The notes beneath the pieces were generated by a model. The model saw only the letters and a program-made list of their open reading frames with translations. It did no database searches and had not been told where the DNA came from. Positions 38,084 through 47,806 of a DNA stretch of 64,000 nucleotides are shown in pieces. The first letter of the stretch is position 1, and each line of letters begins with the position of its first letter. The DNA lies in NCBI RefSeq assembly GCF_018835585.1, contig NZ_JAHGVE010000002.1, positions 1-64,000 on the forward strand, in the 5' to 3' direction. The position numbers and the translations under genes were made by a program. The DNA is from Pelorhabdus rhamnosifermentans (GTDB taxonomy: Bacteria; Bacillota; Negativicutes; UMGS1260).

Positions 38084-38112
38084 TTGACTATGGTGTTGTT
38101 TTGGTATATATT
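38084..38112 (+). promoter_or_regulatory. sigma-A promoter of the iron-only nitrogenase operon
   Basis: TTGACT (38084..38089) and TATATT (38107..38112) are 17 bases apart. The predicted start near 38119 would put all the leader structures below into the mRNA. It is the best promoter seen upstream of the small protein, nifI and anf genes. Confidence 0.7.
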
Positions 38113-38116
38113 GTGT

Positions 38117-38185
38117 GTAAATAGTAATTTACGTAGATACAACGGGGTATCAATTAGCCGTACGTGCGGTTAATTGATTTTTTTT
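38117..38185 (+). promoter_or_regulatory. leader attenuator: small hairpins overlapping an intrinsic terminator
   Basis: GTAAAT-AGTA-ATTTAC (38117..38132) is followed by GATAC-AACGGG-GTATC (38136..38151). A 12-bp terminator stem (38149..38160 with 38167..38178, loop TACGTG) then runs into a T tract. The second hairpin and the terminator share 38149..38151, so only one can form fully. The six-base loop with A first and G fourth is what ANTAR-type RNA-binding antiterminators recognise; only this one of the two hairpins fits. No ANTAR protein gene is in the window. Confidence 0.6.
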
Positions 38186-38211
38186 ATTTTCTTTTAAATA
38201 TTCAGTAAAAA

Positions 38212-38307
38212 AAGCTTGATAGATACCACAAATATCTATCAAGCTTAGTAACGAAAAAATATTTTTCTTCCGGTGGCGCTAGGTTTATTTAGTTTATCCA
38301 TTTACGG
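38212..38307 (+). ncRNA. tandem structured leader element, unit 1 (candidate cis-regulatory RNA)
   Basis: AAGCTTGATAGATA (38212..38225) pairs perfectly with TATCTATCAAGCTT (38233..38246) around the loop CCACAAA. Then 26 bases on comes GGTGGCGCTAGGTTTATT, whose GTGG (38273..38276) can pair with CCAC of the loop as a pseudoknot. A ribosome-site-like AAGGAGGTGATT lies at 38348..38359, but no sizeable ORF follows it. See unit 2 for the sequence-independent conservation. Confidence 0.55.
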
Positions 38308-38390
38308 CTTATCGGGGACTGAAAAATTTGGCATATGCCGATATTTTAAGGAGGTGATTCTATCGAGTGGTTTAAGCATAACATGATAAA

Positions 38391-38481
38391 ACTTCATGGG
38401 TACCACAAATACCCATGAAGTAGAGGCAAATTTTTATTCCCAGTGGCACTAGGTCTATTCAATTTACCCAATTTATATTAT
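38391..38481 (+). ncRNA. tandem structured leader element, unit 2
   Basis: ACTTCATGGGTA (38391..38402) pairs perfectly with TACCCATGAAGT (38410..38421) around the same CCACAAA loop. GTGG (38443..38446) comes 21 bases later in AGTGGCACTAGGTCTATT, matching unit 1 (GGTGGCGCTAGGTTTATT). The stems of the two units have unrelated sequences, while the loop and the downstream block are conserved; this is what RNA structural selection looks like. A GGGAGG ribosome site and the 76-residue gene follow. Confidence 0.55.
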
Positions 38482-38532
38482 AACAAGTTGGTTGTCTTTT
38501 TTCAAGAAAAAAACAGGGAGGAAAATAGTCTT

Positions 38533-38763
38533 ATGGAAGAAGAGGCCTTGCCAGTAGGCAGCCCGGATATGATGAATGGTTACGGATCTGTCGGACATGA
38601 CGTTATTGCAACTAACAAGGTTATGGCTCCTAAATTAAGCAGTGTTTGTAAAGCGGATTTAATTTCCTTGTCAAATGAAAAAGAAATCAAGAAATCAGAA
38701 GCCTTAATTGATGGTTTTCTAAAAGGCGAAATGACGGTGAGTTACTCTCAATGTATGGATTAG
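38533..38763 (+). CDS. small hypothetical protein leading the anf operon
   Basis: 76 residues, beginning MEEEALPVGSPDMMNGYGSV and ending VSYSQCMD. ATG 38533 lies eleven bases after GGGAGG; a longer frame from 38443 has no site and runs through the leader RNA. There is no signal peptide or membrane segment. Two cysteines (SVCKAD, SQCMD) are spaced 36 apart. I do not recognise the family. It lies 71 bases ahead of nifI1 and directly behind the tandem leader units, so it is the first product of the nitrogenase transcript and might be regulatory. Confidence 0.6.
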   Translation: MEEEALPVGSPDMMNGYGSVGHDVIATNKVMAPKLSSVCKADLISLSNEKEIKKSEALIDGFLKGEMTVSYSQCMD

Positions 38764-38834
38764 CCAGCTGGTGATTGCAGGATTCTCATTGGATAGGTGC
38801 TGTTATGTTTATAACAAAAATAAAGGAGTAGATT

Positions 38835-39164
38835 ATGATGATATTGGTTAAAGCCATTGTTCGACCTGAAAAAAAGGATGAACTTCTTGCGGGATTGTCG
38901 AATGCTGGATTTCACGCTGCTACTGTCCTTGATGTCGTAGGGCGCGGGAAACAAATGGGAATTAAAGTTGGCGGTGTTGTGTACGATGAAATTCCAAAGT
39001 CTTTGATTATGATGGTAGCTTCGGCTGACGATAAAGACAATATTGTGAAAGTCATTCTTAAACATGCCAAAAGCGGTGATACCGGTGCCTTTGGTGATGG
39101 AAAGATTTTTATCAGTCCGGTTGAAGCAGTATACACTATTTCTAGTGGCGCTACAGGTTTGTGA
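38835..39164 (+). CDS. nifI1: nitrogenase-specific PII-like regulator NifI1
   Basis: 109-residue PII-family protein of the nif-linked subgroup. It starts MMILVKAIVRPEKKDELLAGL and ends with GDGKIFISPVEAVYTISSGATG, the beta-strand next to the ligand pocket. The T-loop region (VVGRGKQMGIKVGGVVYDE) lacks the uridylylated tyrosine context of GlnB. Pairs of NifI1 and NifI2 sense 2-oxoglutarate and block nitrogenase when ammonium is plentiful, as known in methanogens. Here they precede anfH instead of lying between H and D. RBS AAAGGAG is nine bases upstream. Confidence 0.93.
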   Translation: MMILVKAIVRPEKKDELLAGLSNAGFHAATVLDVVGRGKQMGIKVGGVVYDEIPKSLIMMVASADDKDNIVKVILKHAKSGDTGAFGDGKIFISPVEAVYTISSGATGL

Positions 39165-39177
39165 GGGGGAAGCGACT

Positions 39178-39585
39178 ATGAAAGAAATCATTGCCGTAGT
39201 CAGGATGAATAAAGTGAGCGATACAAAGCGGGCTTTGGTGGAAAGCGGAGTGGCTGGATTTACCGCCACTAAAGTAATGGGACGCGGTAGGCTGGTTCAG
39301 GATTTGTCGCTTATTGCCGAACGTCGGAAAACTTTATTGGCCATGACGAACGAGAACGATGCTAAGACTGAAAAATTGGTTACTCAATTTTTGGATGGTA
39401 CACGATTTTTCCCTCGCCGTATGTTCAATATTTTGGCACATGATGATGAAGTGCCTAAAATTATCGAATCCATTATCAACGCAAACCGGACAGATAATCA
39501 TGTCGGTGACGGCAAAATATTTGTCTTGCCGGTTTCGGATGCGATTCGTGTCAGAACAGGTGAAACAGGCGACGCGGCCATATGA
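39178..39585 (+). CDS. nifI2: nitrogenase-specific PII-like regulator NifI2
   Basis: 135-residue partner of NifI1 with the long T-loop of this subgroup. MKEIIAVVRMNKVSDTKRAL opens it, VMGRGRLVQDLSLIAERRKT is the T-loop base, and HVGDGKIFVLPVSDAIRVRTGE the C-terminal ligand strand. ATG 39178 follows GAGGGGGAAG; the frame extends upstream into nifI1 without a site. It lies 13 bases after nifI1 and is expected to bind the nitrogenase directly and reversibly. The 181-base gap that follows holds AT-rich palindromes (GTAAAT-A-ATTTAC at 39704..39716). Confidence 0.92.
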   Translation: MKEIIAVVRMNKVSDTKRALVESGVAGFTATKVMGRGRLVQDLSLIAERRKTLLAMTNENDAKTEKLVTQFLDGTRFFPRRMFNILAHDDEVPKIIESIINANRTDNHVGDGKIFVLPVSDAIRVRTGETGDAAI

Positions 39586-39736
39586 TCGGCAGAATGAATG
39601 CGATATAAAGATACCGTTATATGATCTAAATGATCGTAATGATTTAATGTATTTTTGGATGCGATGTAAAAAGAAAGTTATTTTACGTAAAAAGTTATTC
39701 ACTGTAAATAATTTACGGCCGTAGCGCCGACTGTAA

Positions 39737-40594
<858 letters not shown>

Positions 40595-40655
40595 AAATCA
40601 CACCGTCGTCCGATAGGTGAAGGATCATGCTGTTCATTAAAGGAGGAACGAATAA

Positions 40656-42224
<1,569 letters not shown>

Positions 42225-42241
42225 TGGAGGTAATGCTAGCT

Positions 42242-42592
42242 ATGGAGGATATGATGAAAGACCAGATTGAACAATTGGTGAATTATATTATGAAGAATTG
42301 TCTGTGGCAGTTTAATTCTCGTGCCTGGGACAGAGAAAAACAGAATGAAGGAATACTGACTAAAACTACGCAGTTATTATGCGATGAACCTGCTGAACAT
42401 GAGACTCCTGTTGACAGGTACTATTGGGCGGAAGCCAAGTGCCTGACAGAAGGTTTCCAAAGCCAGTATTTGTGGCTGGCTGCGCTGGACAAAATGGAGA
42501 TTAAGGCGCTCATGCAAGGACTTAAAGACCGCATAGACTATTTAACCATTACAGGATCGCTGAATGCTGAGCTTAAGGACCCAAACTATTAA
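42242..42592 (+). CDS. anfG: iron-only nitrogenase delta subunit
   Basis: 116-residue delta subunit found only in V and Fe-only nitrogenases. KNCLWQFNSRAWDREKQNEGIL and DRIDYLTITGSLNAEL are the diagnostic blocks. Several in-frame ATGs exist (42224, 42233, 42242, 42251, 42254). 42242 is chosen because it is about eleven bases after GGAGG; family members begin close to the QIEQLVNYIMKN helix, so 42251 or 42254 are possible. It lies between anfD and anfK, the standard order. Confidence 0.95.
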   Translation: MEDMMKDQIEQLVNYIMKNCLWQFNSRAWDREKQNEGILTKTTQLLCDEPAEHETPVDRYYWAEAKCLTEGFQSQYLWLAALDKMEIKALMQGLKDRIDYLTITGSLNAELKDPNY

Positions 42593-42660
42593 ACAGTAAA
42601 GCTATGAGCTGGTCAGGACTGCGGACGCTAAGCAAAACCAATTGAAAAAGGAGCCATGTT

Positions 42661-44049
42661 ATGTCTTGTGAAGTGAAAGAAAAGGAACGTGCCGGTATTA
42701 TCAACCCGATATTTACCTGCCAGCCTGCGGGCGCGCAGTTTGCTAGCATCGGAATCAAAGAGTGTATTGGAATTGTTCATGGCGGACAGGGTTGTGTCAT
42801 GTTTGTTCGTTTGCTGTTCTCCCAACATTTTAAAGAGAGTTTCGAACTGGCGTCTTCTTCTGTGCATGAGGATGGCGCGGTGTTCGGCGCTGTTCATCGC
42901 GTGGAAGAAGCAGTCGATGTCCTTTTGATGCGGTATCCTCATGTAAAAGTGATTCCGATTATTACAACTTGTTCGACCGAGGTTATCGGCGATGATGTCG
43001 ACGGTGCCGTTATAAAACTCAATGAAGGCCTGCTGCAAGAAAAATATCCCGGCAGGGAAGTCCACCTGATTCCTATTCATACTCCCAGTTTTAAGGGCAG
43101 CCAGGTCACTGGCTATGATGTGGCAGTGAAGGATATTGTTAGTTATTTTGCGAAAAAAAGCGAACCCAATGGCAAGCTTAATTTAATTACGGGCTGGGTT
43201 AATCCGGGTGACGTAACGGCCCTTAAACATCTCCTGGCGGAAATTCAAGTGGATGCGACGGTACTGTTCGAAATTGAAAGCTTTGATTCTCCCTTGATGC
43301 CTGATGGCAGTTCCGTTTCCCATGGCAATACGACCATCGAGGATCTGATAGGGACGGCGAATGCGCTGGGTACAATCGCGCTGAACAGATATGAAGGCGG
43401 AAAAGCGGCTCAATATCTTCAAAATGAATTTGACATTCCCACAATCATTGGACCGACTCCCATTGGTATTCGCAACACCGATACATTTTTGCAGAACGTG
43501 AAAAAGTTGACAGGCAAGGCCATTCCTGAGTCACTTGTCCGCGAACGCGGCATTGCCATTGATGCTCTGACTGATTTGACGCATATGTTTTTCGCCGAAA
43601 AGAAAGTCGCCATTTACGGGAACCCCGATCTTGTAATCGGTTTGGCGGAATTCTGTCTGGATCTGGAAATGAAGCCGATGCTGCTGCTGCTTGGTGATGA
43701 CAACAAGACCTATCCGGATGATCCGCGTATTAAGGAGCTTCAGAAGAATGTCGATTACGGCATGGAGATTATTACCAATGCCGATTTATGGGAACTGGAA
43801 AATCGGATTAAGAACGGGGGGCTTGAACTGGATCTTATTCTGGGACATTCCAAAGGGCGGTTTATTTCCATTGAATATAATATCCCCATGGTACGCGTAG
43901 GATTTCCCACTTATGACCGTGCTGGACTGTATCGCCACCCTATTGTTGGTTATGCCGGTGCTACGTGGCTGGCTGAAGAGATGGCGAACACGCTGTTTAC
44001 CGACATGGAGTATAAGAAGAATAAGGAATGGATTCTGAATGTTTGGTAA
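42661..44049 (+). CDS. anfK: iron-only nitrogenase beta subunit
   Basis: 462 residues. P-cluster ligands are in [21 protein letters not shown] and [10 protein letters not shown] near the N-terminus and [13 protein letters not shown] near 105. The [21 protein letters not shown] block and the terminal [20 protein letters not shown] fit AnfK. AAAAAGGAGCC precedes ATG. The alpha-delta-beta order D-G-K is complete, so the catalytic component is intact. Confidence 0.96.
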   Translation: MSCEVKEKERAGIINPIFTCQPAGAQFASIGIKECIGIVHGGQGCVMFVRLLFSQHFKESFELASSSVHEDGAVFGAVHRVEEAVDVLLMRYPHVKVIPIITTCSTEVIGDDVDGAVIKLNEGLLQEKYPGREVHLIPIHTPSFKGSQVTGYDVAVKDIVSYFAKKSEPNGKLNLITGWVNPGDVTALKHLLAEIQVDATVLFEIESFDSPLMPDGSSVSHGNTTIEDLIGTANALGTIALNRYEGGKAAQYLQNEFDIPTIIGPTPIGIRNTDTFLQNVKKLTGKAIPESLVRERGIAIDALTDLTHMFFAEKKVAIYGNPDLVIGLAEFCLDLEMKPMLLLLGDDNKTYPDDPRIKELQKNVDYGMEIITNADLWELENRIKNGGLELDLILGHSKGRFISIEYNIPMVRVGFPTYDRAGLYRHPIVGYAGATWLAEEMANTLFTDMEYKKNKEWILNVW

Positions 44050-44113
44050 GACATATTAATATTCATTAGACTCCAAGTAGTCAAGGATCATAAGATGTGA
44101 TGGTGATTGATTC

Positions 44114-44155
44114 GATTCTGCCAGTTCCTGATGATTTTCAGGTTCTGGCAGAATC
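44114..44155 (+). other. strong hairpin after anfK
   Basis: GATTCTGCCAG and CTGGCAGAATC form an 11-bp stem, continued by CCTG/CAGG across a symmetric TT/TT bulge. There is no T-run, so it probably protects the anfHDGK mRNA from 3' decay or reduces readthrough to the accessory genes. Confidence 0.65.
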
Positions 44156-44178
44156 AATATTAAAAAGAGGATGAAACA

Positions 44179-44604
44179 ATGGATGAAATCGATCTTGAAA
44201 GGATAGAAGACTTTGAAGAAGATTACCGGAGTGCGCAGGCGTACCATAACAGGGCCGAGCAGTTTTTAGATGAAGGACAATGTTCCAGTGTAGTGTTCAA
44301 TGTCGCTTCCGTTGCTCTTGAACGTTATTTGGTTGCCTTATGTGAGTTATACGATACAGAACCGATGAATCACAATTATGTCTGCCTCATGAACGCTGTG
44401 GAAGAAATTGTTGATGTTTCTCCGGCGTTAAATGCAGAAATAAGATCACTTGACTTAATATTTGGTATCTGCTCACTGGAAAATTATCATCACGGGATTC
44501 CTGAGCCAACGGACTCACATCGGGTTCTCTCAATGTGTCGTGAAATTCGGCAATTATTTGATCCGGTAAAAATTGCATCTGTGAGGGGTGCGTTTCGTTT
44601 CTAG
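44179..44604 (+). CDS. HEPN-like protein between anfK and nifB
   Basis: 141 residues, mostly helical and acidic. YRSAQAYHNRAEQFLDEGQCSSVVFNVASVALERYLVALCELY (about 17-60) has the pattern of a HEPN domain: first helix, small-residue turn, second helix with ALERYL, then HNYVCLMNAV. It is not like AnfO or AnfR, which occupy this region in Azotobacter. RBS AAGAGG lies eight bases upstream of ATG. It is placed between the structural genes and nifB. Function unknown; it could aid cofactor assembly or regulation, or be an RNA-binding protein as many HEPN proteins are. Confidence 0.6.
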   Translation: MDEIDLERIEDFEEDYRSAQAYHNRAEQFLDEGQCSSVVFNVASVALERYLVALCELYDTEPMNHNYVCLMNAVEEIVDVSPALNAEIRSLDLIFGICSLENYHHGIPEPTDSHRVLSMCREIRQLFDPVKIASVRGAFRF

Positions 44605-44645
44605 AACATGGATGGACAATAGTACGTAAAGGGGTTGAATGAAAA

Positions 44646-45941
44646 ATGGAAAATGCCTGTTCTAAGAATGCCGCATTTCTTATGTCGGAAGAATTAGCAA
44701 AAATGACTGCCAGGCATCCCTGCTATTCATTGGATGCCCATCACCAGTTTGCCAGAATGCATTTGCCTGTGGCGCCGGTTTGCAATATTAGCTGTAACTA
44801 TTGCCATCGAAAATATGACTGTGTGAATGAAAGCCGTCCTGGTGTGACAAGTGAAGTATTGACACCTGAAATAAGTCTGACAAAGTTTATCCGGGTAAAA
44901 GAAGAAATGCCTCATTTGAGTGTTGTCGGGATTGCTGGTCCTGGTGATGCCTTGGCGAATTGGGATGTTGTAAAAAGAAGTATCAAGTTAATTAAGGCTG
45001 AATCGCCGGATATGATATTTTGCTTATCCACGAATGGTTTGATGCTTCCTCATTATGGCCAGGATATTATTGACTTGGGTATTAAGCATGTAACAGTTAC
45101 TGTAAACTGTTTGGAACCTGCCATAGGAGCAAAAATCTATCATCATATCCATTATCGGGGTAAGTATTATGTGGGAGAAAATGCGGCTGAAATCTTAATT
45201 CACAACCAGATGGAGGGAATTAATATTTTAGTTGATCATGGCATTCTGGTAAAAGTCAATATTGTTATGATTAAGGATATTAATGTTGAACATATACCGG
45301 AAGTAGTAAAAAAAGTAAAGAACCTGGGGGCTCTAATGACAAATATTATGCCGCTTATTCCGGCGCCGGGCAGTGTATTCCAGAACTTCCCGCAAACCAG
45401 TATGAAAGAAGTGAATGCCCTGCGGGATTTGTGCCAGACAGACATTTCCCAAATGCGTCACTGTCAGCAATGCCGGGCGGATGCCATCGGACTTTTGTCA
45501 GAAGATCAATCGTATAAGTTCCGTCATGTCAAAGCGGATACGGTCAAGAAATGTAAATTCCGGGCCAGGTTCTATAAAGTAGCTGTGACCTCCAAACATA
45601 AGCAACTAGTGGATCTGCATTATGGTCATGCCGAAGAGTTTCATATTTATGAAACGGATGGCGTGGATATTCGGTTTATTGAGACGCGGGCTACCTCAAA
45701 ATATTGCCTGGGCAGGGTAAACTGTGATGAGACGGAAGAAATCAAGGATGCTGTGATTCAGGGGATCACAGACTGTGATGCCGTATTGACCATGCGGATT
45801 GGTTATGAGGCGCAGCAGCGGTTAAGGGAACAGGGAATCTCTGCTGTAGAATCTTGTGCCAGCGTTGAAGAAGGCTTATTTCATGTTTTTCATCAATTAC
45901 GTCATGAGGCGGACCCGAGTGCTGCATTAGATGTCATCTAG
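44646..45941 (+). CDS. nifB: nitrogenase cofactor biosynthesis radical SAM protein NifB
   Basis: 431 residues. The radical SAM motif CNISCNYCHRKYDCVNESRPG (Cx3Cx2C) near residue 45 is the NifB signature. VVGIAGPGDALANW is the SAM glycine region. MRHCQQCRADAIGLL near 278 holds further cluster cysteines. From about 310 a NifX/NafY-like cofactor-carrier domain is fused (AVTSKHKQLVDLHYGHAEEF). It makes the carbide-centred 8Fe core (NifB-co) needed by all nitrogenases. No nifEN, nifV or nifUS is seen nearby; FeFe cofactor can be made without NifEN in some systems, but homocitrate must come from elsewhere. Confidence 0.95.
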   Translation: MENACSKNAAFLMSEELAKMTARHPCYSLDAHHQFARMHLPVAPVCNISCNYCHRKYDCVNESRPGVTSEVLTPEISLTKFIRVKEEMPHLSVVGIAGPGDALANWDVVKRSIKLIKAESPDMIFCLSTNGLMLPHYGQDIIDLGIKHVTVTVNCLEPAIGAKIYHHIHYRGKYYVGENAAEILIHNQMEGINILVDHGILVKVNIVMIKDINVEHIPEVVKKVKNLGALMTNIMPLIPAPGSVFQNFPQTSMKEVNALRDLCQTDISQMRHCQQCRADAIGLLSEDQSYKFRHVKADTVKKCKFRARFYKVAVTSKHKQLVDLHYGHAEEFHIYETDGVDIRFIETRATSKYCLGRVNCDETEEIKDAVIQGITDCDAVLTMRIGYEAQQRLREQGISAVESCASVEEGLFHVFHQLRHEADPSAALDVI

Positions 45942-46036
45942 GGTGTGGTGAGAGGTCGGCAAAAGATGTAGCAGGTTCTTGAGTCATTGAGAAAATGAAC
46001 AGATTAAAATTAGTTATGAAAGGACAGAAAAAAGAG

Positions 46037-46750
46037 ATGAGACTCCACTATTTACAACATGTTCCATTTGAAAATCCCGGAAGCATTCTAATATGGGCTA
46101 GGGAAAACGGTCATGTTATAACACATACGCAATTGTATGAACAGGATACTCTTCCCAAGCAGCAGGATTTCGATTGGCTTGTGGTTATGGGGGGGCCCAT
46201 GAATATTTATGAGGAAGAAAATTATCCATGGCTTGCCGATGAAAAGGTGTTTATCAGGGAAGCTATTGCAGCTGGTAAAGTTATCATCGGCTTATGTCTC
46301 GGTGGTCAATTGATTGCCGATGTGATAGGCGGAAAAGTGACTCAGAATCCTTGTAAGGAAATTGGCTGGTTTCCTGTTCGATTGAGCGAGAAAGTCCGAT
46401 CAACATCTTTGTTTGCGTTTTTCCCTGAGCAGCCCGTCGTATTCGAGTGGCATGGAGACACGTTCAGTGTTTTGCCCGAAGATGCAGAGTGCATAGCGGA
46501 AAACGATGCCTGTAAGCATCAGGCCTTTATTTATAAAAAGAGAGTATTTGGTTTTCAATTTCATCTGGAAAACACATCAGCTATTATTAAAGACCTCGTA
46601 GAAAACTGCGGGGAAGAAATGATTCCAGACGCTTATGTGCAGACGTCGGAAGAACTGCTTGCGCATCCTGAATATATCGAACAAAACAATCAATGGATGG
46701 AATTGTTTCTTACGCGACTGGAGAAAATGTACAGAGAGGATGTTCTTTGA
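46037..46750 (+). CDS. type 1 glutamine amidotransferase (GMP-synthase-like, stand-alone)
   Basis: 237 residues beginning MRLHYLQHVPFENPGSI, which is how this family usually starts; upstream in-frame ATGs (45995, 46016) have no better site. DWLVVMGGPMNIYEE near 55 forms the oxyanion strand. KVIIGLCLGGQLIADVIGG near 82 has the nucleophile cysteine, and VFGFQFHLENT near 170 the histidine, with glutamate following. No synthase domain is fused; the acceptor is unknown. It overlaps the next gene (TGATG) and follows nifB by 95 bases, so it may provide nitrogen handling in the same operon, but this is inference. Confidence 0.8.
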   Translation: MRLHYLQHVPFENPGSILIWARENGHVITHTQLYEQDTLPKQQDFDWLVVMGGPMNIYEEENYPWLADEKVFIREAIAAGKVIIGLCLGGQLIADVIGGKVTQNPCKEIGWFPVRLSEKVRSTSLFAFFPEQPVVFEWHGDTFSVLPEDAECIAENDACKHQAFIYKKRVFGFQFHLENTSAIIKDLVENCGEEMIPDAYVQTSEELLAHPEYIEQNNQWMELFLTRLEKMYREDVL

Positions 46751-47283
46751 TGAATCAGATTCGTTATACCCAGAGAAACTGCCAGGATCAGGGAAAAATC
46801 GAGGCTTTTCTTTTGCGGGCAAGAACGGGTGTGCTTGGTATGGTGAGTGAGGATCTTCCGTATACGCTTCCGGTGAACTATGTATGGCACGGCGGTTCGA
46901 TCTATTTTCATGGCCTGAGTTCTGGTAAAAAGGAGACGATTCTTTCTCAAAAACCCTCGGTTTGTTTCACCGTATATGAAGAATACGGTACAGTGACTGA
47001 TCCGGTGCCCTGTCATGCCGATACGTCATACTTGAGCGTCATGCTTTTTGGCGAGGCGGAAAAAGTGGCGGATTCGGAAGAGGCTGCAGCCGTTCTTCAA
47101 AAATTGCTTGGTAAATATATGCCGGGTTATTACAGTCAGCCTTTAACAGGCACTTTCATTAATAAGTATCGCTCTTCACTTGATGGCAATGCCGTTTCGG
47201 TTTATAGGGTCACGCCGCAGGAAATGACGGCCAAAGAAAACTTGGTGGAATGTGGTAAATTACTAAATTTGGAAACACGGTAA
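46750..47283 (+). CDS. pyridoxamine 5'-phosphate oxidase-fold flavin-binding protein (NimA-like)
   Basis: 177 residues. The split-barrel flavin fold is indicated by FLLRARTGVLGMVSEDLPYTLPVNYVWHGGSIYFHG (about 22-58), followed by ILSQKPSVCFTVYEEYG and the later YLSVMLFGEAEKV strand. Proteins of this type bind FMN, F420 or heme and include nitroimidazole reductases. ATG 46750 overlaps the stop of the amidotransferase gene, so the two are translationally coupled. The function in this pair is not known. Confidence 0.8.
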   Translation: MNQIRYTQRNCQDQGKIEAFLLRARTGVLGMVSEDLPYTLPVNYVWHGGSIYFHGLSSGKKETILSQKPSVCFTVYEEYGTVTDPVPCHADTSYLSVMLFGEAEKVADSEEAAAVLQKLLGKYMPGYYSQPLTGTFINKYRSSLDGNAVSVYRVTPQEMTAKENLVECGKLLNLETR

Positions 47284-47314
47284 GGTTGAGAAGAAATATG
47301 TTCCGGCCATAAAA

Positions 47315-47352
47315 AAGTCCCAATCCCTTTATTGTTTATGGGATTGGGACTT
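47315..47352. terminator. terminator closing the nitrogenase region
   Basis: AAGTCCCAATCCC and GGGATTGGGACTT form a perfect 13-bp stem with a 12-base loop and A/T on both sides, so it can also end the facing padR transcript. Confidence 0.85.
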
Positions 47353-47417
47353 AATTGCTCTTGACGAATTCTATCCGCTGACGGGGAAATTGAAAAAATG
47401 GAATGGTACTTCTAATA

Positions 47418-47759
47418 CTATAAAGTTAAACTATTATATGTATTTAGAAAATAATTTAACTTTATTATTCTTCCCTCCATATCTTTCTTCCAATTTTCAA
47501 GTTCATTTAAGCCTATAGGGGTAATCTTATAAATTTTTCTTGCTGGTCCTGAATGAGTTGTATCCCATGAAAATGACACAGCCTTTTCTTCTTCAAGTTG
47601 TTTAAGTGTACGATATACAGCAGCAGTATCACAGTGAAAATCAGGAATGTTTTTTATAAGAGAATTATATATAGCACCTCCGTGTGCAGACTTTTGGGCT
47701 AAGGTTAAAAGAATAAAAGCTGGCAAATGCCGGTGTTTTTGAGCTTTTTTAATAGGCAT
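47418..47759 (-). CDS. PadR-family transcriptional regulator
   Basis: 113 residues. KHRHLPAFILLTLAQKSAHGGAIYNSLIK begins a PadR winged helix, with AAVYRTLKQLEEEKAVSFSWDTTHSGPARKIYKITPIGLNEL forming the recognition helix and wing. ATG 47759 is about eleven bases after AAAGGA; the frame is open further upstream but without a site. It is divergent from the small permease-like gene, so it probably regulates it. The ligand is unknown. Confidence 0.85.
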   Translation of the reverse strand: MPIKKAQKHRHLPAFILLTLAQKSAHGGAIYNSLIKNIPDFHCDTAAVYRTLKQLEEEKAVSFSWDTTHSGPARKIYKITPIGLNELENWKKDMEGRIIKLNYFLNTYNSLTL

Positions 47760-47806
47760 AATATAATAGGTCCTTTCTTCTTGATATATGGGTAGAAAAA
47801 GAGACA

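Noticed and set aside
38348-38383. Small gene after the AAGGAGGTGATT between the two leader units
   Set aside because: The frames are ten residues or so and run into the next hairpin; no start codon is well placed.
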